Shown in pieces: positions 22,301-29,253 of a DNA stretch of 42,068 nt. Position numbers and translations under genes: made by a program. Numbering within the stretch: position 1 is the first letter of the stretch; the number at the start of each line of letters is the position of its first letter. The stretch is from Saccoglossus kowalevskii (taxonomy: Eukaryota > Hemichordata > Enteropneusta > Harrimaniidae), in the NCBI RefSeq assembly GCF_000003605.2, contig NW_003135357.1:111488-153555 (forward strand), given 5' to 3'. The notes below the pieces were generated by a model that had not been told where the DNA came from, did not search any database, and saw nothing but the letters and a program-made list of their open reading frames with translations.

Positions 22301-22386
22301 AATGGGTCTTCGTCGTGTCCATGTGTACCGTACATAAACACTAAATAGCATGAAACGAATGCAACTAAATGGCTGCTGGCAAACAT
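10895..22386 (-). CDS. SLC39A4/SLC39A12-like: ZIP-family zinc transporter, LIV-1 subfamily, ZIP4/ZIP12-like (12 exons)
   Basis: Whole gene, read on the minus strand; exons at 22386-22150, 21915-21631, 19646-19436, 19113-18956, 18820-18661, 17189-17020, 16505-16365, 15910-15788, 15468-15388, 13716-13564, 11568-11381, 11023-10895. The joined protein is about 678 residues, close to ZIP4 and ZIP12. Order: signal peptide (1-23), large Cys-containing ectodomain (24-350), three membrane segments (about 352-450), His-rich loop (GHGHSHQH near 458-465), then five more membrane segments. The metal site is complete: HNFADG near 538-543 and HELPHE near 567-572. Family knowledge: ZIP proteins move Zn2+ (some also Fe, Mn or Cd) into the cytosol. 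The ectodomain matches the ZIP4/ZIP12 architecture (helix-rich domain plus PAL-motif domain), but PAL reads PSL. All exon junctions agree in phase except exon 9 to 10. Substrate and membrane are inferred, not shown. Confidence 0.94.
11381..11568 (-). CDS. SLC39A4/SLC39A12-like: ZIP gene exon 11: membrane segments 6 and 7
   Basis: Two bases plus 62 codons (phase 1 to 0), acceptor TTTTACTAG, donor ATG|GTAAGT. Completes HELPHEFGDYAIL across the junction with exon 10. Contains ALFWNAISASFAFLGLYLGL and AGMFLYISLADM, both typical of ZIP C-terminal halves. Confidence 0.95.
11821..11922. mobile_element. Small foldback element between TTAA sites
   Basis: TTAATCCAGTGAAA at 11821-11834 is perfectly inverted as TTTCACTGGATTAA at 11909-11922, leaving a 94-base element between two TTAA sites. 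It lies in ZIP intron 10 and its right TTAA is also the left TTAA of the next element. Confidence 0.65.
11919..13036. mobile_element. 1110-bp inverted-repeat element flanked by TTAA
   Basis: TTAA (11919-11922) then GGTAGCGACACTATTATTTG; at the other end CAAATAATAGTCTCGCTACC then TTAA (13033-13036). The 20-base termini match at 19 positions when inverted. TTAA target duplication is the mark of piggyBac-type transposition, so this is a likely non-autonomous element of that kind. There is no coding capacity inside, and the termini do not start with the CCC usual in many piggyBac elements, so the class is provisional. Located in ZIP intron 10. Confidence 0.75.
13564..13716 (-). CDS. SLC39A4/SLC39A12-like: ZIP gene exon 10: metal-site membrane segments 4 and 5
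   Basis: Two bases, 50 codons, one base (phase 1 to 1); acceptor TCTCATTCATAG, donor TTTG|GTAAGA. Encodes MVIIGDGLHNFADGLAIGAA and later VLCHELPHEF, the two signature metal-binding motifs of the ZIP family. Confidence 0.95.
13940..14516. mobile_element. 571-bp MITE with TAA target duplication (PIF/Harbinger-like)
   Basis: Element 13943-14513 has inverted ends starting AGGCCCGGTCACACCGACC, with 34 of the first 35 bases matching, and TAA on both sides (13940-13942 and 14514-14516). A 3-bp TAA/TWA duplication is typical of PIF/Harbinger elements. The interior is much GC-richer than the surroundings and is built of degenerate repeats of CACCGCT and CAACGC-type words. No transposase. It lies in ZIP intron 9. 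Confidence 0.82.
15388..15468 (-). CDS. SLC39A4/SLC39A12-like: ZIP gene exon 9: acidic loop segment
   Basis: 27 codons (SGLSDEKTLEIIEEHC, then EDSKQRKNGGS), acceptor GCACTTTTAG, perfect donor AGT|GTAAGT, phase 0 at both ends. Exon 10 needs one carried-in base, so either a small exon is hidden between them or a donor two bases upstream (A|GTGTAA) is used. Confidence 0.78.
15542..15672. mobile_element. 131-bp foldback element
   Basis: ATCTGCACTGGCTCGGAAG at 15542-15560 is perfectly inverted at 15654-15672 (CTTCCGAGCCAGTGCAGAT), and weaker pairing extends inward (GATTGGCTA with TAGCTAATC). It fills part of ZIP intron 8. Confidence 0.75.
15788..15910 (-). CDS. SLC39A4/SLC39A12-like: ZIP gene exon 8: cytosolic His-rich loop
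   Basis: About 41 codons, phase 0 to 0. Acceptor GTTTGTATTCTAG; begins SGDGHGHSHQHV, the variable His-rich loop between membrane segments 3 and 4. The donor GTG|GTACTC is weak; GTG three bases earlier would also keep the frame, so the 3' end is uncertain by a codon. Confidence 0.8.
16040..16329 (+). mobile_element. Likely retroelement 3' end with (AAAT)n tail
   Basis: A tract of about 23 AAAT units (16238-16329) follows GACCCCGTAAAGCGGC and TTTGCCATTTG, a layout common at the 3' ends of LINE insertions. It sits in ZIP intron 7, only about 36 bases past the exon 7 donor. The class is inferred from layout only. Confidence 0.5.
16365..16505 (-). CDS. SLC39A4/SLC39A12-like: ZIP gene exon 7: His-containing loop and membrane segment 3
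   Basis: 47 codons, phase 0 to 0, acceptor TCGTACATTGTAG, donor GCG|GTAAGT. Starts ATGMGHGDDGHSH, then hydrophobic VVWGSIYCFFLLERFMGL. An (AAAT)n tract begins only about 36 bases past the donor in the downstream intron. Confidence 0.92.
16640..16990 (-). repeat. Interspersed repeat, copy II, with perfect 92-bp hairpin
   Basis: Reverse-complement relative of 95-480. The hairpin 16700-16791 has perfect 20-base arms (AGGTTATTACGAGGATACCG). In ZIP intron 6, ending about 30 bases from the exon 6 donor. Confidence 0.8.
17020..17189 (-). CDS. SLC39A4/SLC39A12-like: ZIP gene exon 6: membrane segments 1 and 2
   Basis: Two bases plus 56 codons (phase 1 to 0). The acceptor TTCACTTTACTTTACAG has a good pyrimidine tract, so I prefer it to the longer open frame upstream. 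FLYGTIAVLVICLCSLLG is membrane segment 1 and TMTADALLHLIPH ends segment 2; the DAxLHLxP pattern is typical of ZIP transporters. Confidence 0.92.
17190..18660. other. ZIP intron 5, no gene inside
   Basis: The 111-codon open frame on the plus strand at 17981-18316 shows no recognisable domain and no supporting gene structure. Nothing else seen. Confidence 0.5.
18661..18820 (-). CDS. SLC39A4/SLC39A12-like: ZIP gene exon 5: PAL-motif domain of the ectodomain
   Basis: 53 codons plus one base (phase 0 to 1), acceptor AATTTCACAG, donor GAGA|GTAAGT. Contains FEMSPSLLQQILSGVC, the counterpart of LSPALLQQQLSGAC in ZIP4. The family PAL motif is PSL here (near residues 326-328). Confidence 0.9.
18956..19113 (-). 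CDS. SLC39A4/SLC39A12-like: ZIP gene exon 4: acidic ectodomain segment
   Basis: Two bases plus 52 codons (phase 1 to 0), acceptor GTTCGCTTTCAG, donor GGG|GTCAGT (weaker than the others). Protein LEHMMVDLGIGEEEELHSHS and onward matches the spacer of ZIP4 (LAELSALMQRLGVG-like). It is rich in Glu and carries HSHS. Confidence 0.85.
19436..19646 (-). CDS. SLC39A4/SLC39A12-like: ZIP gene exon 3: ectodomain
   Basis: 70 codons plus one base (phase 0 to 1), acceptor TTTATGTACAG and donor CATT|GTAAGT. Starts with Cys (CFTAKSAYSESTMANHSIGA). The intron after it carries a run of about 13 G on the plus strand next to the donor. Confidence 0.88.
19863..20232. other. Assembly gap (370 N)
   Basis: Unknown bases inside ZIP intron 2. 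Flanking exons 2 and 3 join in phase 0, so no exon need be missing, but one cannot be excluded. Confidence 0.99.
20362..20437. repeat. Short inverted repeat in ZIP intron 2
   Basis: TGAAACCGAAATTGTCAT at 20362-20379 pairs with ATGACAATTTTTTGTTTCA at 20419-20437. Possibly a small foldback element. Confidence 0.5.
20438..21630. other. Rest of ZIP intron 2, no feature seen
   Basis: AT-rich with scattered short open frames; no exon-like stretch or repeat border found. Confidence 0.45.
21631..21915 (-). CDS. SLC39A4/SLC39A12-like: ZIP gene exon 2: ectodomain, helix-rich part
   Basis: 95 codons, phase 0 to phase 0, acceptor TTTCATATCAG and donor AAG|GTAACT. Begins CLPVEGLFTIVNAD and contains ASVVLLYYVTDLGTVCKTIL, which lines up with the conserved CLSV...SAAAVLYLSNPEGTC region of the ZIP4 ectodomain. 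Confidence 0.9.
22150..22386 (-). CDS. SLC39A4/SLC39A12-like: ZIP gene exon 1: signal peptide and N-terminus
   Basis: 79 codons, ending in phase 0 at donor GAG|GTAACA. The ATG at 22386 is chosen because it is followed at once by a hydrophobic stretch (MFASSHLVAFVSCYLVFMYG) that looks like a signal peptide. Next comes an acidic, His-containing run (THGHDEDPFHDVDEYLESV). A related, frameshifted copy of this exon lies at 7133-7350. Confidence 0.88.
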
Positions 22387-23050
22387 CACGAACGACTCCG
22401 ATGGAAACAGAACAGGACAACTTGCTAGAATTGTTGCAGCCTCACAAAACACGTGTCCTTTGAAGGTAGCCTATTATAGGACAGTGGATATTGCGATTCG
22501 TTCCCTGGCAACCAACAGTATCGCATGATGGTGCCATAAACGAAATTACTTCATTATTCGTATTGATCTCAGATCAATCACAAAATAACTCGGGGGAAAT
22601 CCTTACCATAATACAGAGTGACATAAACGGAGAAGCATATCTTCACGCATGCTTGACCAGTGAGCCAGAATCAACAAGGTACAAGTAACCTGTAGAATGC
22701 TGTGTAGGTAATATTTTATATTGATTTTTGTTGCATCTGCAGCAATTAGTTTCCAAACAATGAGAAATCTATAGGATTGGATATACTTCTCAGCTGGCTT
22801 AACATGCATAGTTCAAGCCTGCCTAACCAGTGATTATACCAGGATTTAGTTACAGCACCTAGACGGTCTGTGGTTACAGCTCCATGTTCCGAGTAATCGC
22901 AAAAAATTGACATTACAATAGAAAATAAAAGACTGGCACTCCCGTGTAATTAACAGCAAGTAAAAATTCCTGGGATTGAAACATAGATTGTGAAGTCACT
23001 GATGTAGGCAATGAATAACTCCAAGTTGGCATAAAAGACGAGGTAGTTTA
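22387..23050. other. Upstream region of the ZIP gene
   Basis: The promoter should lie here on the minus strand, but I see no clear TATA box and no metal-response core (TGCRCNC) in the first 300 bases. GTTCCCTGGCAAC at 22500-22512 resembles an RFX-type X-box. No gene. Confidence 0.4.
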
Positions 23051-23720
23051 TTTAATCAGTACTGAACTAGAGGCTGAAATCCGCTCCGCTAGGATTGCCC
23101 TTATAATCACTTTTGTTGGCGATTCGCTCCGCTAGAATTGCCCTTATAATCACTCGTGTCGTTGTGTGTGATTTCCAGTGTTTTCACGTATTATTTCTTC
23201 TGTGATTTTTTTGGCTTGGCCGATTTCGCTCAAACATGACAGGTAGGTCACACCTTCACCCTAGTTATTAGGAACAATCCGAAAAAAATTTTTGTCCCAC
23301 CGTTGCCATAGTAACAGCCAAAAAACTGATTTGTGGATAGCTTCGCGCCAAATGTATCTCCTCCTACAAATTTAGGAGTAAACACTTCAGACATAGCTCA
23401 TTCTACTCAGCTTGAGTGTGGGTACAGATTTACTATTTGAATTTTTGATATTTTTTTTCATTACCGAGAAATCTGACCCCAAAGTTGGGGTAACTTTTCA
23501 CAAACAACGGCTTTTAACTCCTCTGTGATTTTTTCGGCTTACCGAGAAAATTTACGCCCAACGTTGGGGTAACTTTTAACCAGCAATGGCTTTTAATTGC
23601 TCTGAGATTTTGGTTTGGCTAATTTTGTTCATATTTGACAGGCAGGTCGTACCGTCACTAATTGGAAAAAACAGTCTCGGTCCACTGCTATCATGGCAAC
23701 AGCCAAAAACTTTCGTCATA
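23051..23720 (+). repeat. Short direct repeats
   Basis: CGCTCCGCTAG.ATTGCCC followed by TTATAATCAC occurs twice in tandem at about 23086 and 23129. A second word set (TCTG.GATTTT..GGCT, GTTGGGGTAAC) recurs near 23200, 23485, 23520, 23565 and 23600. Confidence 0.65.
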
Positions 23721-26448
23721 AACCAACGCTAGCTTCAATGTTCATGTCTTACCATAGCAATAGCGGGAAACATATTGCTTGTTTTTTGAGCGGAGCGGAT
23801 CTCCAACCAACCTACCGGCTTGTTTTCATTGGCAACCGAACTATTTTTATTTTGTTAACAAATTTTCGTCTGCTATTTTTATCCAGTTCAAATCGTTCAG
23901 CAACATTTTTGGCATATTAGGTGTACATCACATGGAATACTATGATTGAGAGAACTTGATGTATGTTGACTGAGTTTTATAAACCCTGAAGGATCAACCC
24001 GCAGTAAAATAAGCGATTGCCATGAAGAGCAACTATCAACATCAAAGTACCAGGAGGTTTCTGCTGGCGACGTTTCGGCGTTACCCAGTTCCAAATAAAG
24101 ATTACCATCGCCAAATGAGCAACATTTAAACCGGTAATTAGGATTAATTCAATCCACGGCTAACAAGCTACATCACAAGCGACGTTGTAGCGTGCAGCTC
24201 AGTGACGACCGCTGCGATGAAAGTCATCCCTTCAGTGGAGTACCACAGTTGCACGGCATGTTTGCCAATGCAAAATTCTGTGGAGTACTTATAACTTCAA
24301 CATAGAAATTTAAACTACGTATGACTGATTTGAAACGTTCCATCGAGATCGGACGGCGGCCCAACTGCACCCTTGAACATTGCATTCAAACGAATCTTGT
24401 GGTGTGTCGTTCCCCTTCAAACCCGGGATTCAATCAATAGGGGAGTTTCAGTAAAAAAACACATCGCTAATCATGCAAATTCACCATTTTCAAACCAGTA
24501 TACTAAAACAGAAATGCTCAGCGATGCAAAAGAAGTATAGATATTACGTTTCAGTATACACATCTCTGTTAATACTGTCCTTCACATATTCTACTCCCAA
24601 TTATTACTGCGTAAAATGGAATAGCCTCTTTCCATGTTGACATTTTGAGTAAAATCACGTGATAGGCTGTTAAAATTGGTTGTTACATAGTCTTTCGCCG
24701 GTCTGGAAAATGTGTTTAATTAGCTCTCATTCGAGCATCAATGCAGATTTCCCTGTGGGAGTGAAACTAGGTCGACTCTGCCATTAAAAAACAGGCGTGT
24801 TTTCAGCACAAAACGAATAACCCTGGAGTGCACACAGCACACTGAATTTCAGAACAAATCTTGCATTAGTTACAGCCGCAGAAAATCAGACAAAACATGA
24901 AAACACTATATATTGTATTTCGGCCTGAACCCTCTCTATTGTAATTCAGGAAATTACCCCCGTATGTGCATCCATTTTCCTCCTTGGTATCACCCACCCC
25001 TGAAAACAAACTCTTAATACCACGCTGAAGCATTTGGTAATTCCTCAGCTCCCTAGAGCGAGGTAATTTGTATTTATGTTGGTGATCGTCGCTGTGTTTG
25101 CGGAAGTACTATGGGTGATTGCATGATAGGAGTCTTTTGATCAGTAACATAATTTTAGAAAAGTGAAAACTAGAATGACGCAAAATAAAGGTTGGTTTTA
25201 AATAATAAATATCATGAAATCTGGATGAAATAATGAAAGGAAATCGAACTGGTATGAAAAGGCAGTAAATGTAGCCAGAATTCAAGGTCAGGATCCGGGG
25301 TCAAATACGCCACAATACATCCATCATAGCGGCTGCAAAGTGTCGACAACTATGGATGCGGTATTAGCCTTGATTTGCAGTTTTCGTGATTGGCCGGGGG
25401 AAAATACATGCAAAATCTGTGCTTCAGTAACAGTATTTGCTGTTTTTTTGTGCAATGGAAATTAATATAAGAAATGCTGAAAGACATTTCCTTAAAGTAA
25501 AAAAACAACTTTTGGAGTTTATGTGAAAAATTGAGAAGACGAACATCCCTTGGGACAGTCGTTCTTGTGAAACAATGGACATACTTCTCCAGGGTATCAA
25601 ATGTATTATTTGAAGTGAGAAACCGCTGCTTTATCGAGGAGCAAAGTTCAATATCATTGGAGAGAGTAATTACCCCGCACATTAATGATTGGCCTCGGCT
25701 GGTTGAAGACGTTTTTAGATGGAATGACTCCTAGAAGGATTCACCGTGACATGGACTTCTCATTCGGGTTTATACAACACTTGTCGAGACATTGTTTTTG
25801 AAATTGTCAAACAGTGAAGATACGTCATGGAGCATGATCTGATAAATAGAATCAGAGGTGGTGGCACAAAATTGTACATGCGAGATCTGCTAACAATCCC
25901 TCGCGACGAAATTTTGAATCTAGACCCTCTGAAACGCTATTTCCTGCATTTGAGGGGCAAATTTGGCTGACATACATCGCTGAGTTTAATGTCATCTCCA
26001 GGGAAAACTTACTGACCCAGGTTTGATTTTTGATTGGGGGAAGACCCCGGTGCCGCCGCCACTGAGAATAGACAGAATTTTAGGTTTAGTTTCTGTGTTT
26101 CATTGTTTCCAAGTTTTATTATTTATTGTTGTTAGTTTCTAAATTTCAGTTCTTATTGTTCATAATTATTTACAGTAATAAAACAGTTTTTCATTCTGAA
26201 ATCATTCCAGTTATTATGGTTGTGTAGATGACAGCGTTCCCCCACAAATGATGATATTATCAGGGGGAAATTCTTCTCTTCGGGGTTCTCCACATGTGCC
26301 AGGGGGGAATAGCGTCTCGTCTCTCTATCGCGTTCCCTTGAGGTACGGGGTCGGGAAAGTCACTAAATTTTACAGTCAAATAAGACACACACAACGAAAT
26401 ACGTTTCAACTCTCGTTTTAGTCGGCCAGTCAAGTACCCTATCAGTCA
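23721..26448. other. No gene recognised
   Basis: Open frames up to 110 codons (minus strand 25350-25682; plus strand 25531-25734) have no recognisable motif and no supported exon borders. Confidence 0.45.
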
Positions 26449-27511
26449 CAGCGCCCTGGGGAAAAAATCCCCAAGACTATCGCAAGGCTGAACCAAGACT
26501 CGCCCAAGACTGGACTGCCTCAAGGCTCGCCCCAGGACTCGACTCTCGACTGCGTCTATCGTGGTGTATTCGTCAAGACCAACTCAAACTCTCTTTATTC
26601 ATTTTCAAAATTCTAACCAATTACAAAGCAGTAAAAAGACTCTAGGGCGTAACCTTCAATCATAAAGCCAATCACACTAAGTACGTTCACTACATTAATA
26701 ACTATGGATACCAACTGTCAGAAGGTGTAGTCAGAATAGCGACGGTTATCTCGTAATTAGTTCTAAATCACTGAGCCAAGTTCCGTCCAAAACTTCAAAT
26801 AGGCCTAAACGATGACAGACATAACACAGCAATTCGCTAATAATCAGCTAATTAAGTCGATTAACAGATACGCAAAACAAATCCATGACACATCCCTTCA
26901 CCCAAACTGAGATTATGCCTCCCGGCATTGCACGTTCACAAATCAAAGACCGTCATCTACTCATCGTCATACGGGTTAAATACAATACTAAGAAAAGTTA
27001 TAAATCAAAAAGAGTAAAACACGCTAATTAAGTACAATGATTATAATGTCTAAATACAATGGTTATACTCTATAAAACACAGCGCCCTGGGGAAAAGTCC
27101 CCAAGACTATCGCAAGGCTGACCCAAGACTCGCCCAAGACTCTCCAGGACTGGACTGCGTCTGTCGTGCTGTACTCGCCAAGACCAACTAAAAACTCTTT
27201 ATTCATTTTCAAAATCTTAACCAATTACAAAGCAGTAAAAAGACTCTAGGGCGTAACCTTCAATCATAAAGCCAATCACACTAATCACTGAACACGTCAT
27301 ATCTTTTGGTTAATCGTTCAATATATTAATAACTACGAATACTAACTGTCAGAAATAGTAGTCCGAATAGCGACGGTTATCTCGTAATTAGTTCCAAATC
27401 ACTGAGTCGAGTTCCGTCCAAAAAATCGCATGGCCTAAACGATGCCAGACATAACACAGTCGTTCACTCGTAATCAACTAATTAATTCGATCAACAGATA
27501 CGCAAAACAAT
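26449..27511 (+). repeat. Direct repeat, 631-bp period, two copies of about 430 bp
   Basis: Copy 1 at 26449 to about 26880 and copy 2 at 27080-27511 both start CAGCGCCCTGGGGAAAA and end CAGATACGCAAAACAA, with high identity between. Copy 1 has extra CAAGGCTCGCC / CAAGACTCGCC type short repeats near 26500-26550. The 200 bases between are not repeated. No coding capacity. Confidence 0.88.
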
Positions 27512-28060
27512 TTCATCATAATATGTACGAATATGTGTGAGTATGTTTCATGGATTAATAGGCCACTCCTTTGCTTCAATTGCAACTATATCTCTGGAAA
27601 TGTGACTTGCTGTTTATCATCAGAAATTTCACAAGGCAAAGGTCAATAAAAAAATACCTTCAGCCCAAATCACTTCATTGAGAAAAACATTAATACTAAA
27701 CAGACGCATTTATGACTCAGTTTGATAACATCATCCTGTTGCTAGCCACCTGAGCCGAGAAACGTTTCATTTGTCACGCACTCAGTATTTTTGAACTCTT
27801 TTAAATAATTGAATTTCCGTGGGGGAGGTGTAATCAGCAAGAAAATACAGGCGTATATGGGTGCGCTTAGTCTCAATTTTAGTCTAGTTTTACGTCAATT
27901 TCAACACAGTCTTCCAGAACACACGTTTTTTATATAATTCACAGGATTATAGTATACTGGCAGCCTATTGGCTGACATAGATTTTTATTGAGATGTATAC
28001 TGTGAAAAAGAAATAAAATCAATCGGGCTAGCAGTTTTGGAGAAGAAGTTGAAAAAAAGC
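27512..28060. other. No gene recognised
   Basis: AT-rich, no feature seen. Confidence 0.45.
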
Positions 28061-28105
28061 ACATTGTGTGACAATACATTAACATAAAGAAAATGGTTCT
28101 ATAGT

Positions 28106-28136
<31 letters not shown>

Positions 28137-28520
28137 TCTCAAATAAAGGAAATTAGTTAGTCACTATACCATGTACTTTAACACTAAAGCAAGAGAAGAG
28201 ACATGTTGGTGAGTGTTTTATTGTTTGCAGTTTTTAAAATACTATTTTTTTGGCAAATAAAAAAAATAAAAAAACAAAGAACTGCAGACCTCCCATCTTT
28301 ATATTTTTGCGTGGGCCAGCCAAGTTACCACATACAAAAATACACATAATATTTCTATTTAATTTATTACCATATACAAACAAATTGTTTGAACACTATT
28401 TCACCTTAATATTGTATTTATTTAATATTTACATTTATTCCCGACATCACATTCAGGATCTACAACAGTAAATAAATAAACAGAAATCATTTTGATGCCA
28501 TGTTTTTATAAGACACCGTC
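28060..28520 (+). repeat. Repeat block upstream of gene A, with (AT)n
   Basis: (AT)n at 28106-28134, then sequence matching 37664-38740 upstream of gene C (shared TTAGTCACTA.ACCATGTACT, GAGACATGTTGGTGA, ACTGCAGACCTC, GGATCTACAACAGTAA). Part of the tandem duplication unit. Confidence 0.8.
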
Positions 28521-28791
28521 ATATCATTTTGATTTGCACCATACCAATTCAAGCTGCAGGGTGTCTAGACAATGACTCAACAACCAATAAAGACATCTTC
28601 CACCCACAATAAAAATTGTAAATTTGATAGGACGCAACGTAACAGTACAGTGAAATTAAAAAGGTTGTTCATTATTGGCCTGTGCCGACCATGAACAGCC
28701 CTGACACTTTATGGGCGACCTCATTGAGTTAATAGTGTGCCATTGTTGTTTTGACTATGCTGCATCAGGCGTGTCGCGGCCTGATCCCAAG

Positions 28792-28853
28792 TATTTATAA
28801 ATACCCTAGCAATTTAACTATTCCCTTGGACCGATGACGTGCCGGGTCACGTG
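28792..28853 (+). promoter_or_regulatory. Gene A conserved promoter block: TATA-like box and CACGTG E-box
   Basis: TATTTATAAA at 28792-28801 and GGGTCACGTG at 28844-28853, about 250-310 bases before the start codon. The same two elements in the same order occur before genes B and C, inside a longer conserved block (TTGCTAAATTTAT follows). CACGTG is a binding core of bHLH-zip factors such as the USF and MITF/TFE groups; which factor acts here is unknown. Confidence 0.55.
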
Positions 28854-29105
28854 CTCTACATTGCTAAATTTATTTATGCGATATCTATGACCCCCTTGAC
28901 GCGGCATGAAATCTTCAGTGCGTGTAAATGCCGTACTAACACTTGGCTGACTTGCAATGCGACATCTATCTGCCCTGCCGTCTACTAAGTTTTGAACCGT
29001 AGGTCAATGATCAAGTTATTTATCCCTGTCAGATGGATAACCTCATTATTCTCGACGTGTACAGTCCAGGGCAGTACGCAGATTTGTAAAGCATCAATTG
29101 CAACG

Positions 29106-29253
29106 ATGTCTTTATCCGAAGCCGTTTCTGCCATTAATGCAAGGTATATTGAGCTATACAAGGTGGGTGATATGAAAACCCTCGCGACGGAGCTGTACCA
29201 TGAGGACTGTAAACTGATGATGAGCGGCTTTGAACCAATAGTCGGTCAGAAAG
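29106..29253 (+). CDS. Gene A exon 1
   Basis: 49 codons plus one base, donor AAAG|GTGCGT. Start MSLSEAVSAINARY aligns with MSIKSVIEANNAR of gene B and MSTKSVIEASHAR of gene C. Confidence 0.88.

Noticed and set aside
23897-24094. 65-codon minus-strand frame
   Set aside because: Looks like repeat-derived sequence; no domain recognised and no exon borders.
25350-25734. Overlapping frames of 110 codons (minus) and 67 codons (plus)
   Set aside because: No motif, no splice context, not repeated elsewhere in the window.
26449-27511. LTR retrotransposon with paired LTRs
   Set aside because: The spacer is only about 200 bases, with no primer-binding site, polypurine tract or coding remains that I can see.
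28992-29105. N-terminal extension of gene A (possible mitochondrial presequence)
   Set aside because: An in-frame ATG exists at 29007, but genes B and C lack an equivalent and the shared start is the later ATG.
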